A stretch of DNA of 7,814 nt from Acidobacteriota bacterium (GCA_031254095.1 JAIRVC010000366.1:1-7814); one strand, 5' to 3'; numbered from the stretch's first letter, positions 1 through 6,924 are shown. A program made the numbers and translations. The notes: a model not told the origin generated them from the letters alone.

Positions 1-2
1 AG

Positions 3-956
3 GGAAATATAAACCTGCAAAAACTACGGGAGTTGATTCAATCCAGAAAAGAAGATATCCCATTCGTCAGGGTTGAGGCGGGAACAAACCTGGTCGGCGG
101 CCAGCCGGTGTCCATGTCAAATTTCAAAGACATCGCCGCCGTCTGCCGCGAAAACGGCGTCATATCGGTTTTGGATGCCAGCCTTCTCGCCGACAACCTC
201 TACTTCATCAAAACCAGGGACGAAGCGTATAAGAATGCGCCCATCCTATCCATCATGCGTGAAATAGGCGGCTTGTTTGACATTATATACTTCTCCGCCA
301 GAAAACTCGGCTGCGCGAGGGGCGGCGGAATCTGTCTGAACCGCGAGGACTTGATGGAAAAAATCCGCGAACTCATCCCGCTCTTTGAAGGCTTCCTGAC
401 GTATGGAGGCATGTCGGTACGCGAAATGGAAGCGCTGACCGTAGGCCTTGAGGAAACGCTGGACATGGATATGATCTCTCAAGCCCCGCAATTTATCCAG
501 CATATGGTGGATGAGCTCTCCGCGATGAACATCCCCGTTGTTACCCCTGCGGGCGGGCTTGGCTGCCATTTGAACGCGCGGGAAATCCTAAGCCATATCC
601 CACAGGAACGGTATCCCGCGGGCGCTCTCGCCGCGGCCTTATATATCATCAGCGGCATACGCGGCATGGAGCGCGGCACGCTTTCCGAGCAGCGCAACAA
701 AGACGGCACGGAGCCTCTCGCGCACATGGAACTCTTGCGCCTTGCCCTGCCAAGACGCGTGTTTACCCTCTCGCAAGTGAAATATGCCATAGACAGGATC
801 AACTGGCTGTATCAGAACAGGCGCCTCATCGGGGGGCTCCACTTCACGGAAGAACCCAAAATCCTGCGCTTCTTCTTCGGCAAGCTCGCGCCGGACTCCG
901 ACTGGCAGTTAAGGCTGGTGGAGAAGTTCAAAGAGGATTTTGGCGACAGCTTGTAG
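3..956 (+). CDS. Tyrosine phenol-lyase/tryptophanase family lyase (5' partial)
   Basis: PLP-dependent beta-eliminating lyase. Family members split tyrosine or tryptophan into phenol or indole, pyruvate and ammonia in the cytosol. The frame is open to the left edge, and the residues before the TTG at 33 (GNINLQKLREL) still align with the family, so about 150 N-terminal residues lie outside the window. Visible landmarks are GGQPVSM, the PLP-ring Asp (174-176), YFIK, the Schiff-base Lys in SARK (303-305), YGG, and the carboxylate-binding Arg in LLRLALP (738-740). Aligned from memory to Citrobacter tyrosine phenol-lyase, it keeps the lyase-type Arg381 (MERG, 672-674) and Phe448 (LRFF, 870-872), where tryptophanases differ. 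However, Arg217 is Leu (183-185), Lys256 is Arg (300-302) and the His of GGH is Leu (558-560). A C-terminal extension of about 20 residues follows the usual end. Family membership is certain; the substrate is not, and a changed activity is possible. Confidence 0.88.
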   Translation, partial: GNINLQKLRELIQSRKEDIPFVRVEAGTNLVGGQPVSMSNFKDIAAVCRENGVISVLDASLLADNLYFIKTRDEAYKNAPILSIMREIGGLFDIIYFSARKLGCARGGGICLNREDLMEKIRELIPLFEGFLTYGGMSVREMEALTVGLEETLDMDMISQAPQFIQHMVDELSAMNIPVVTPAGGLGCHLNAREILSHIPQERYPAGALAAALYIISGIRGMERGTLSEQRNKDGTEPLAHMELLRLALPRRVFTLSQVKYAIDRINWLYQNRRLIGGLHFTEEPKILRFFFGKLAPDSDWQLRLVEKFKEDFGDSL

Positions 957-981
957 TGGCGGCGGCGTCGATTGGGCCACT
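955..981 (+). terminator. Weak stem-loop after the lyase gene
   Basis: AGTGGC (955-960) and GCCACT (976-981) form a 6-bp stem with a 15-nt loop, starting inside the lyase stop codon. No T-run follows, so this is at best a poor terminator. It is the only inverted repeat I found in the 99-bp gap between the convergent lyase and AraC genes. Confidence 0.2.
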
Positions 982-1055
982 TCCAGCGAAAAGGTCTGAC
1001 ATCTTCGGTCTGTCTGCGCGGCATAACTGAGGATTTGCAAAACGAGACCAGCTTC

Positions 1056-1949
1056 TCACTTCATTGTCCGGAATTGAAGCGGCGTCATCGCATACAATTC
1101 CTTGAATACCTTTGTGAAATAACTTGCGCTGACAAACCCGCATTCCGTGCATATATCGGTGATGCTTTTTTCCGTATCCTTGAGCAGCACGGCCGCTTTC
1201 GACAAACGATACTCGTTGATATATTCGTTAGGCCGTTTGTTCATAAAGCGTTTGAAGCAGCGGAAGCATTCACTGCGGCTAATATTTACATGCTTAGCGA
1301 TATCATCCACAATGATTTTTTCTTTATAGTTTCTGTGAATATAAGACAGGATCTCTTTCATGCGTTCTGTGCGCAGCGTTCCGCCGACGCGATAGAGCAG
1401 AGCGTCTTTGTTTTCCTCCATATACCGCAGCACCGCCATCCAAACCTGGCTGGCACATTTCAGACCCTCAAGCTCATAGCCGAAGGCGGAAGGAGCCAAG
1501 GCATAGATTTCCATCGTCAAATCCCTGATCTCTTGACCCAGAGGGTTCTCCGCCGGGATTGTGAACCCTTCGATTGACGAGCTTAAAATGGGGTGAAAAT
1601 ATTTTTTATATAGGAGGCCGCCGAGGTTTTCCGAAAATAAAGAAGCGGCAAAGTTAAATACAAACATGGCGGCGTCGCTGCGGGGTTTCGGCGATCTGCT
1701 CGTATGCAGCATATTGGAATTGGCGAAGACGAAGTCGCCCGTTTGAAGCCGGATATGGGTATCATTGATGTAGTAGTCAATGGGGCCGGACAGCACATAG
1801 CCAAATACAAACTCAGGATGCCAATGACAGTTTATGGTGCGGTTATGCCAATGATTGTAAATGTAGGTCGCCCCAACAAACGGAAACGTGCTGTCCGGGA
1901 ATACGATCACGCATCTCAGGCTTTTATCCACGATTACTTTGCGAAGCAT
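1056..1949 (-). CDS. AraC-family transcriptional regulator with cupin sensor domain
   Basis: DNA-binding regulator of 297 residues, normal for the family. The N-terminal half is an AraC-type cupin ligand-binding fold: His-Trp-His-Pro-Glu near residues 42-46, a YVLSG strand, then a GDF turn and a conserved His near 82. The last 100 residues (about 197-297) hold the paired helix-turn-helix module: IVDDIAKHVNISRS for the first, SITDICTECGFVSASYF plus the closing TPLQFR for the second. Start choice: ATGs lie at 1955 and 1949. The ribosome site AAAGGAG (complement of 1958-1964) is 2 nt from the first and 8 nt from the second, so the second is preferred. The gene converges on the lyase and diverges from the lipoprotein gene. 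Its effector cannot be read from sequence; many relatives sense sugars or other small metabolites. Autoregulation is plausible because a palindrome covers its -35 box. Confidence 0.93.
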   Translation of the reverse strand: MLRKVIVDKSLRCVIVFPDSTFPFVGATYIYNHWHNRTINCHWHPEFVFGYVLSGPIDYYINDTHIRLQTGDFVFANSNMLHTSRSPKPRSDAAMFVFNFAASLFSENLGGLLYKKYFHPILSSSIEGFTIPAENPLGQEIRDLTMEIYALAPSAFGYELEGLKCASQVWMAVLRYMEENKDALLYRVGGTLRTERMKEILSYIHRNYKEKIIVDDIAKHVNISRSECFRCFKRFMNKRPNEYINEYRLSKAAVLLKDTEKSITDICTECGFVSASYFTKVFKELYAMTPLQFRTMK

Positions 1950-1998
1950 AGACATCGCTCCTTTGGTACGATAATGATAGAACAGGACATGATTTTTA

Positions 1999-2028
1999 TA
2001 GAAATGAACTCTGCCTCTATGCTATTAT
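1999..2028 (+). promoter_or_regulatory. Possible promoter for the lipoprotein operon
   Basis: An extended -10, TGCTATTAT (2020-2028), has a weak -35 TAGAAA (1999-2004) at an 18-nt spacing. Its -10 physically overlaps the -10 of the divergent AraC-gene promoter, so the two could exclude each other. A competing candidate is TAAAAT at 2094-2099, which has a poor -35. The true start cannot be decided from sequence. Confidence 0.35.
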
Positions 2029-2053
2029 ATGATGTAATTACACTTGTCGTCAA
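2024..2053 (-). promoter_or_regulatory. SigA-type promoter of the AraC-family gene
   Basis: Read on the minus strand, TTGACG (2053-2048) and a perfect TATAAT (2029-2024) are separated by 18 nt. The transcript would start near 2017 and carry a leader of about 70 nt before the AAAGGAG ribosome site. The match is good by eye but not experimentally shown. Confidence 0.65.
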
Positions 2054-2056
2054 GTG
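2041..2056. promoter_or_regulatory. Palindrome over the -35 box: possible operator
   Basis: CACTTG (2041-2046) and CAAGTG (2051-2056) are a perfect 6-bp inverted repeat around TCGT. The right arm and spacer contain the TTGACG -35 box of the minus-strand promoter, so a protein bound here would block that promoter. It could equally act as an RNA hairpin in a plus-strand leader. AraC proteins more often bind direct repeats, so the binder is unknown. Confidence 0.35.
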
Positions 2057-2067
2057 GGGAGAACGCT

Positions 2068-2100
2068 TATTTTTCCCTCCCTTGGCGGGGGAATAAAATA
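2068..2100 (+). promoter_or_regulatory. Leader stem-loop upstream of the lipoprotein gene
   Basis: TTCCCTC (2073-2079) pairs with GGGGGAA (2087-2093), with one G-U pair and a 7-nt loop. The flanking TATTT and AAAATA arms can extend the stem through small bulges. It lies 23 nt before the ribosome site, and no T-run follows on either strand, so a simple terminator is unlikely. It may be an mRNA-leader structure; I do not recognise any riboswitch class. Confidence 0.3.
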
Positions 2101-2139
2101 CTTATTGAGGTTTTGTGCCTCGAGAAAGGACACGCTATT

Positions 2140-3303
2140 ATGAAAAAATCCATACTTATACTATCCATAACATTCCTGACCCTGCTATCCGGATGCGGGG
2201 CCGCCCCGGCCGCCAGTAATCCGCCCTCGGCTGTGCTCTCGCCTGACCTCAAATCTACATTGCCGTCAAACGACGATATTCTCGACTTTCTGGATGATTA
2301 TTTGGAGGATGAGGACGTCGGCGATGCGGCCGGCAAGCGCCTTTCCAGCGGTGAAACCGTCTTGATTAACCCCGGCGGCGAAGACGGCAAGCTCGCGTTC
2401 CCCTTTGAAACCTCTATCGGCGCGGGAGTCTTTGAAGAGCAATCCCGAATTACCCACATCGTTACATTTACAGAACCCTCGCTTGTTCTATCCGAGTTTA
2501 CGCCGGACAGACGGAACCTGGTCAGAAACGATACCTTTGAGGTGCAGAATTATGATCACTTCCTGCGTGCCACGACAGGCGGCGGTTCTGCGAGTATAAA
2601 GATTTTAGGCGGCGACAGCCTCTTTAAGGGAAAGGAAATCCGAGTATCCTTACACGCAGACGACAGCAATCTTTCGTCCGTAGCCGAGGACGGAAACTGG
2701 TTTATGCGGCACATTGACCGTTTGGGTTATACGTTATATTATAAAATCAATGATGAAGTCAACAATCCAAAAGGGTATTATTGCTTTGCCATTCAATTGG
2801 GCGACAATTACGGCGACGCGTCGCACGACGAAGTATTCGCCGCCGCGCGGGATATGATTGATATACATACGGTGCAAGAGGATTGGTTGAGCGGCACGGA
2901 CGAAAACGGGAACGCCTCGAATTTAAGCGGATACACTTTTATCAATGATATCATATCAAACCTTGCCTTTGAAGAATACGGCTTGTCGGCGGAAAATGCA
3001 AAATATATAACACGCTTAATGATGAAAGACGTCAAATTCGCGCTGCTTTATAATGGTAAACACATTGAGTACAGTATAGATGAATACCTCGACCCTTCTG
3101 CCGACGACATTATTGACACCTTTACAGTGAACGGAATCCAAATCCATATAACAGGAATGAGCGCAACAAAAAACTTCCACTTTCCGTATCCGAACAAGAC
3201 TGAGAGTATTCGCGTTCAGCTGTATATCCCGCCCATCAGCGGAATGACCGATTATGAGGATTTGAGCGTGTATAAAGATTGCTTCATACGGGATTTTTCC
3301 TAA
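2140..3303 (+). CDS. Lipoprotein of unknown function
   Basis: Predicted membrane-anchored lipoprotein of 387 residues. The signal peptide has a Lys-Lys start, a hydrophobic core and a lipobox LSGC with the lipidated Cys at residue 19; no Asp follows the Cys. A Pro/Ser/Ala-rich linker (about 20-44) leads to an acidic stretch (45-62, with DDYLEDED). The remainder looks like a soluble mixed alpha/beta domain, with no motif or fold I recognise. The start at 2140 is chosen because GAAAGGA (2124-2130) lies 9 nt upstream and the signal peptide begins there; the frame is open back to 2044, but that extension would bury the signal peptide. The Fe-S protein gene follows after 25 nt, so co-transcription is likely. 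It diverges from the AraC-type regulator, which may control it. It could be a binding or cell-surface protein, but this is not shown. Confidence 0.85.
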   Translation: MKKSILILSITFLTLLSGCGAAPAASNPPSAVLSPDLKSTLPSNDDILDFLDDYLEDEDVGDAAGKRLSSGETVLINPGGEDGKLAFPFETSIGAGVFEEQSRITHIVTFTEPSLVLSEFTPDRRNLVRNDTFEVQNYDHFLRATTGGGSASIKILGGDSLFKGKEIRVSLHADDSNLSSVAEDGNWFMRHIDRLGYTLYYKINDEVNNPKGYYCFAIQLGDNYGDASHDEVFAAARDMIDIHTVQEDWLSGTDENGNASNLSGYTFINDIISNLAFEEYGLSAENAKYITRLMMKDVKFALLYNGKHIEYSIDEYLDPSADDIIDTFTVNGIQIHITGMSATKNFHFPYPNKTESIRVQLYIPPISGMTDYEDLSVYKDCFIRDFS

Positions 3304-3328
3304 AAGCGTGTAGCATACAGTTAACACA

Positions 3329-4048
3329 ATGAATGAAATAATGAACATGAAAACACAAGAAATAAAACAAATCTTATACGATTTAGGCGCCGATCTATGC
3401 GGCATTGCGTCTATCGACCGTTTTGATGACGCGCCGGAGGGATTCCATCCCCGCGACGCTTTGCCGTCATGCAAATCTGTCGTTGTATTTGCTAAGAAAA
3501 TGCCGATCGGGGTGCTGCATAGTCCCATTACCGTGTCATACACGATTGCCCGGAATATGCTCGCCCACGAACTGGATGTTATGTCTGTCCGGTTTTGCGG
3601 CATGATGGAGCAATACGGGATCATCGCCGTGCCGACGGGGACGCTGGGCCCCACGTTTCAAGACCCCAAAACAGGCCGCTATCGGAATATCGTATCAGCA
3701 AAGCACAGCGCTGTTGCCGCCGGTCTTGGCTGGATCGGGAAAAATACCCTGCTCATCACGCCGGAGTACGGCAACATGGTTTGGTTAAACGCAATACTGA
3801 CCGATATCTCGCTTGAGCCTGATGCTATGCTGCCGGCAAGCCCATGCAAAGACGCCTGCTCATTGTGCATCGATATTTGCCCCGTCGGAGCCTTGGGCAA
3901 TCCGGAAATGAACCAAAACGCCTGCTACGCTCACGCGTTTCGCAATATTGAGGGGCAGGAATGGACCTTTAGCTGTTATCAATGCCGTACGATTTGTCCG
4001 AACTGCTGCGGAAGCAGAAATGAATATATGAAGCCGCGTACGTCGTAA
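3329..4048 (+). CDS. QueG-like (COG1600) double [4Fe-4S] protein, short form
   Basis: Cytosolic iron-sulfur protein of 239 residues, related to epoxyqueuosine reductase QueG, which uses cobalamin and two [4Fe-4S] clusters to finish queuosine in tRNA. Seen here: an N-terminal LGADLCGIAS segment; the family core AGLGWIGKNTLL (about 132-143) followed by LTDISLEPD; and eight cluster cysteines, C173, C177, C180, C184-Pro, then C199, C216, C219, C223-Pro. It is much shorter than QueG (about 310-380 residues) and has no C-terminal HEAT-like region. The stretch before AGLGW reads SAKHSAVA and lacks the Asp that QueG uses as a catalytic acid, as I recall the family. It is therefore probably a paralogue with another redox role. 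The start is uncertain: ATGs at 3329, 3341 and 3347 are in frame and none has a clear ribosome site. Likely second gene of the lipoprotein operon, closed by the terminator at 4129. Confidence 0.8.
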   Translation: MNEIMNMKTQEIKQILYDLGADLCGIASIDRFDDAPEGFHPRDALPSCKSVVVFAKKMPIGVLHSPITVSYTIARNMLAHELDVMSVRFCGMMEQYGIIAVPTGTLGPTFQDPKTGRYRNIVSAKHSAVAAGLGWIGKNTLLITPEYGNMVWLNAILTDISLEPDAMLPASPCKDACSLCIDICPVGALGNPEMNQNACYAHAFRNIEGQEWTFSCYQCRTICPNCCGSRNEYMKPRTS

Positions 4049-4128
4049 GTATTTTCTGTGTCAGCGTTTCTGCCGCGAATCGTCCAAAACGGTCATTCAT
4101 TTCCGGCACAAATCCTAAATGAAACCGG

Positions 4129-4170
4129 GCTTTGCTTCTCCGCCTCCGGCGGGGAAGCAAAGCATTTTTA
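4129..4170 (+). terminator. Rho-independent terminator of the lipoprotein/Fe-S operon
   Basis: A 16-bp stem pairs 4129-4144 with 4148-4163 (one G-U pair) around a 3-nt TCC loop, followed directly by ATTTTTA. The inner stem is GC-rich. This is a textbook intrinsic terminator for the plus strand; the minus-strand side has no comparable T-run. Confidence 0.95.
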
Positions 4171-4315
4171 TGCCATATGCCACGGAAATCCATTTTCAGG
4201 TTGGCTAACTATATAAAATATGGAAAATGTAAGCCATAGCAGACTGAAAACAACAGGATCACATCATCAGTTTGGCAAGATATATCGCTTGTTGGAAAGT
4301 TTTATTATTTATCTG

Positions 4316-4344
4316 TTGAAACAGCCGCAATCATTTGGTATAAT
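4316..4344 (+). promoter_or_regulatory. SigA-type promoter with extended -10 for the chemoreceptor
   Basis: TTGAAA (4316-4321), a 17-nt spacer and a perfect TATAAT (4339-4344) preceded by TGG, which gives an extended -10. Transcription would start near 4351, leaving a leader of about 24 nt. This suggests housekeeping, probably strong, expression rather than flagellar sigma control. Confidence 0.85.
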
Positions 4345-4359
4345 AGACGGAATATTGTC

Positions 4360-4367
4360 GGAGGAGG
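4360..4367 (+). promoter_or_regulatory. Ribosome binding site that fixes a GTG start
   Basis: GGAGGAGG lies 7 nt upstream of the GTG at 4375. This near-perfect anti-16S match at ideal spacing supports GTG as the start, rather than the ATG four codons later (4387). Confidence 0.9.
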
Positions 4368-4374
4368 ATTCGCT

Positions 4375-6546
4375 GTGTTTAAGAACATGAAAATCCGCGC
4401 AAAGATCTTTTTGGGCTTCGGAGTTGTCCTCGCGAGTATTCTAATCATGACAATTGCTGTTATCATTAGCAATACGATGTCGGGCGGTTATATGGCTGCC
4501 ATTGATGAGAGGGTTCATTTTCAGGAGAATGCCGCACAGTTCCAAATTAAGTCCGGTGATGCGGACACTCAGGCAACCATACTCTATTACATGGCCGACG
4601 AACAAGCCTTTAATGCCGGCAGTGCATTCTTTGATAGCGCGGATGAATTATTGACGACTATGGAATCTCAAGCCAGCTCCTCACAAGATTTGCAGCACTT
4701 TGTAAGCGACCTTGCTGAAATTCGTAAAGGGTTCAATTTATGGGGGGAGAAAGTAGACCAACTGAACGAAAGCAACAGTGGCATGACCAGGCTTGCCTCT
4801 GACGCCGCAGCCTTGGGCGTAACCCTTACCGAGCAAGCCAAGGAGATGTATGACGCTCAGATTGCAAACCTCGTCTCGGACGCCGAGGCGCGCAGAGACG
4901 CCGCCGCTTTGATCCGGAGAAGCTCAAGAATCGACCACGCCGCGAATGTCTTAAACAGCTCGCAGGTTCTGGTTCGTTTGGCTTCCACATTCCTTGAAAC
5001 CAAAGACACAAGCCTGGCTCCGATCATTCTTGAAATGATTGATATGCTCACGAAGTCGCTTGACGAGTACCACGAAAACAGTTCTCAAGCGCACGACCAA
5101 GATATGGCGACGGCGGCAATCGGGGCTTTGGATGAATATAAAACGCTGATAAACATCGCGGTAGAAGCTGTCCGCGGGCATAACACAATCGCCAGCGATA
5201 CCGCGGCGTTATCGGAGAGCACCGACGCATTGATTCTAGCGATGATTTATAAAATCAACAATGACGTAAACGAGAGAATTATCGAATCCGAAACTCTCAA
5301 TGCTGTTATCATGATTATTTCCATCGCGCTTGCTATTTTTGCTATGTTTATAGGCGTGATCATGGCTGTAATCGTTTCCGGCGCCATCAGCAGGCCCGTC
5401 ATCGCGCTGTCCGGGTTTTTGAACAGAGCGGGCACGACTGGAGACGTTACCGTCACCCCCGAGGAAGAACGGGAATTGGAACGCCATATGCAGGGCAAGG
5501 ACGAGATCGGGCAGATGATGTCAAACTGCGGCTCGTTCATCGACCATGTCGTCAACATCGCCCAGGAACTGGAATCCGTCGCGAAGGGCGACCTGACCGT
5601 CGAGGTGGAGCGCAAGTCCGCCGACGACACGCTGGGCAACGCGTTGCAGCATATGGTCGATAACCTCAACAGCCTGTTCGGCGACATCAACACGTCTTCC
5701 GCGCAGGTCGCCGCGGGCTCCAAGCAGATTGCCGACGGCGCGCACGCGCTGGCGCAGGGCTCGACCGAGCAGGCGTCCTCCGTCCAGCAATTGTCCGCCG
5801 AGATCACCCAAATCGCCAACCAGACGAAGACCAACGCCGGCATGGCCGAACGCGCCGCCATGCTTGGCACGACTATCAAGGGCAACGCCGAAAAGGGCAG
5901 CCGCCAGATGAGCGAGATGATGGGGGCCGTCAAGGACATCAGCGCCGCCAGCCAGAGCATCAGTAAGGTCATCAAGGTTATCGACGACATCGCGTTCCAA
6001 ACGAATATCCTAGCCCTCAACGCCGCCGTGGAGGCGGCCCGCGCGGGGCAGCACGGCAAGGGCTTCGCGGTCGTCGCTGAGGAGGTCCGCAGTCTGGCTG
6101 CCAAGAGCGCCGAGGCCGCCAAGGATACCGGCAGCCTGATCGCCAACTCCATCGAAAAGGCCGCACTGGGCGCGAAGATCGCCGACGAGACCGCCGCGTC
6201 CCTCGAGGAGATCGTGTCCGGCATCAACGAGAGCAGCCAGATCGTGAGCGAGATCGCGTCGTCTTCCGAAGTGCAGGCGGCCGGCATTGAGCAGATCAAC
6301 GAGGGCATTGACCAGGTGGCCAAGGTCGTCCAGCAGAATAGCGCCACAGCGCAGGAAAGCGCCGCCGCCAGCGAGGAAATGAGTGGGCAGTCGTCCGTTC
6401 TGGAGGACCTGGTCGCGCAGTTCAAGCTCAAAAACAGCGGCCGGCCGGGACTGTCGTCCGGCGCGCCTAAGCCCCAAATGAAACAGCTCGCCATGCCGGA
6501 GAAAATGGAGTACGCGCCGGTCGAAGCGGATTTTGGGAAGTATTAG
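4375..6546 (+). CDS. Transmembrane methyl-accepting chemotaxis protein
   Basis: Chemoreceptor of 723 residues that senses an external ligand and controls CheA through CheW. In order: a short cytoplasmic start, TM1 (about 11-32), an all-helical extracellular region (33-309), TM2 (about 310-334), and HAMP from 335, with SRPV at 339-342. A second HAMP-like unit follows (about 395-445, with VAKGDLT), then the coiled-coil signalling domain. The conserved hairpin tip starts at F541-Q-T-N and includes [10 protein letters not shown] and [15 protein letters not shown]. The sensor region of about 277 residues is larger than a simple four-helix bundle (about 160) and could be a helical bimodular type; this is inference. 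The C-terminus (EADFGKY) lacks an NWETF-type CheR/CheB docking peptide. Base use changes sharply inside the gene: hand counts of G/C at codon position 3 are 30/60 for 4501-4680 and 53/60 for 5521-5700. No che genes adjoin it. Ligand unknown. Confidence 0.96.
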   Translation: MFKNMKIRAKIFLGFGVVLASILIMTIAVIISNTMSGGYMAAIDERVHFQENAAQFQIKSGDADTQATILYYMADEQAFNAGSAFFDSADELLTTMESQASSSQDLQHFVSDLAEIRKGFNLWGEKVDQLNESNSGMTRLASDAAALGVTLTEQAKEMYDAQIANLVSDAEARRDAAALIRRSSRIDHAANVLNSSQVLVRLASTFLETKDTSLAPIILEMIDMLTKSLDEYHENSSQAHDQDMATAAIGALDEYKTLINIAVEAVRGHNTIASDTAALSESTDALILAMIYKINNDVNERIIESETLNAVIMIISIALAIFAMFIGVIMAVIVSGAISRPVIALSGFLNRAGTTGDVTVTPEEERELERHMQGKDEIGQMMSNCGSFIDHVVNIAQELESVAKGDLTVEVERKSADDTLGNALQHMVDNLNSLFGDINTSSAQVAAGSKQIADGAHALAQGSTEQASSVQQLSAEITQIANQTKTNAGMAERAAMLGTTIKGNAEKGSRQMSEMMGAVKDISAASQSISKVIKVIDDIAFQTNILALNAAVEAARAGQHGKGFAVVAEEVRSLAAKSAEAAKDTGSLIANSIEKAALGAKIADETAASLEEIVSGINESSQIVSEIASSSEVQAAGIEQINEGIDQVAKVVQQNSATAQESAAASEEMSGQSSVLEDLVAQFKLKNSGRPGLSSGAPKPQMKQLAMPEKMEYAPVEADFGKY

Positions 6547-6578
6547 CGGCTCATTGGGAGATATCAATACACAATTCT

Positions 6579-6605
6579 GCCGCCTGTCTGAAATAGACAG
6601 GCGGC
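6579..6605. terminator. Hairpin between convergent genes, likely terminator
   Basis: A perfect 11-bp, GC-rich stem (GCCGCCTGTCT at 6579-6589, AGACAGGCGGC at 6595-6605) with loop GAAAT lies 32 nt after the chemoreceptor stop and faces the convergent small gene. T-runs on both sides are poor, so termination is inferred from stem strength and position. It could serve both directions. Confidence 0.65.
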
Positions 6606-6669
6606 TTAGAGTGATGACAAACCTGTTGTGCGGGACGTCGGGGGCGGCGTTCCATACTGAGTATGCTTA

Positions 6670-6876
6670 TTATATGTGTTTGTATTTAGACCATAAGTAA
6701 ATACCCAAACCCGGAATCATTGACGCAAAGCCTATAACAAAAAACCATCCGAAAAGCGCCAAACCATTGTCGCCGCCTCTTTTTGTAAGCCTGTATGCTG
6801 TTCCATAGGCCAGGAGCATTTGCACCGCAGATATAATGTACCACATAATTCCCAAGACAATAAAAAGAAGCTCCAT
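6670..6876 (-). CDS. Small two-helix membrane protein, unknown function
   Basis: A 68-residue hydrophobic protein. TM1 spans about residues 3-25 and TM2 about 39-62 (with GWFFVIGFASMIPGLG). They are joined by a short polar loop containing TKRGGDNG, and the protein ends in a basic tail (SKYKHI). I recognise no family. The start is decided by the ribosome site: AGGAGG (complement of 6886-6891) directly abuts the ATG at 6885, which is too close to use, but lies 9 nt before the ATG at 6876. It follows the GAF/PAS gene on the same strand after 62 nt with no strong terminator or clear promoter between, so the two may be co-transcribed. A role beside that sensor is possible but unsupported. Confidence 0.75.
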   Translation of the reverse strand: MELLFIVLGIMWYIISAVQMLLAYGTAYRLTKRGGDNGLALFGWFFVIGFASMIPGLGIYLWSKYKHI

Positions 6877-6885
6877 TCTATTCAT

Positions 6886-6891
6886 CCTCCT
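6886..6891 (-). promoter_or_regulatory. Ribosome binding site that sets the start of the small membrane protein
   Basis: AGGAGG on the minus strand has zero spacing to the ATG at 6885 and 9 nt to the ATG at 6876. The latter is the workable start. Confidence 0.8.
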
Positions 6892-6924
6892 AAAATATAA
6901 ATCTGTAGTAGCTTTTAGAACAAT

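Larger units (their letters stand above)
4049..4374. other. Intergenic region between Fe-S gene and chemoreceptor
   Basis: This 326-bp gap holds no credible gene. It contains an AT-rich inverted repeat (TTCATTT 4096-4102, AAATGAA 4117-4123), the strong terminator at 4129-4170, about 150 bp of featureless AT-rich DNA, and the chemoreceptor promoter and ribosome site at its right end. I looked for a flagellar (SigD/FliA) type promoter and saw none. Confidence 0.7.

Noticed and set aside
33..35. TTG as start of the lyase gene
   Set aside because: The frame is open to the left edge and the codons before it still match the enzyme family, so it is an internal Leu codon of a truncated gene.
972..1577. 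Plus-strand open frame across the AraC gene
   Set aside because: It lies opposite a clear AraC-family protein and has no start signals or recognisable motifs.
2044..2139. N-terminal extension of the lipoprotein
   Set aside because: It would place 32 residues before the signal peptide, and the ATG at 2140 has its own ribosome site.
4096..4123. AT-rich inverted repeat before the operon terminator
   Set aside because: Seven base pairs with a 14-nt loop and no T-run; likely chance in AT-rich DNA.
5521..6000. Second antisense frame in the chemoreceptor gene
   Set aside because: Leu/Asp/Gly-rich composition typical of antisense translation of a coiled coil; no family features.
5247..6494. Long open frame (415 codons) antisense to the chemoreceptor
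   Set aside because: It is a shadow of GC-rich codons: low-complexity Ser/Ala/Leu composition, no ribosome site, and the plus strand carries an unmistakable chemoreceptor.
6894..6899. TATATT as -10 box for the small membrane protein gene
   Set aside because: The transcript would start at or inside the ribosome site, so the gene is more likely read from upstream.
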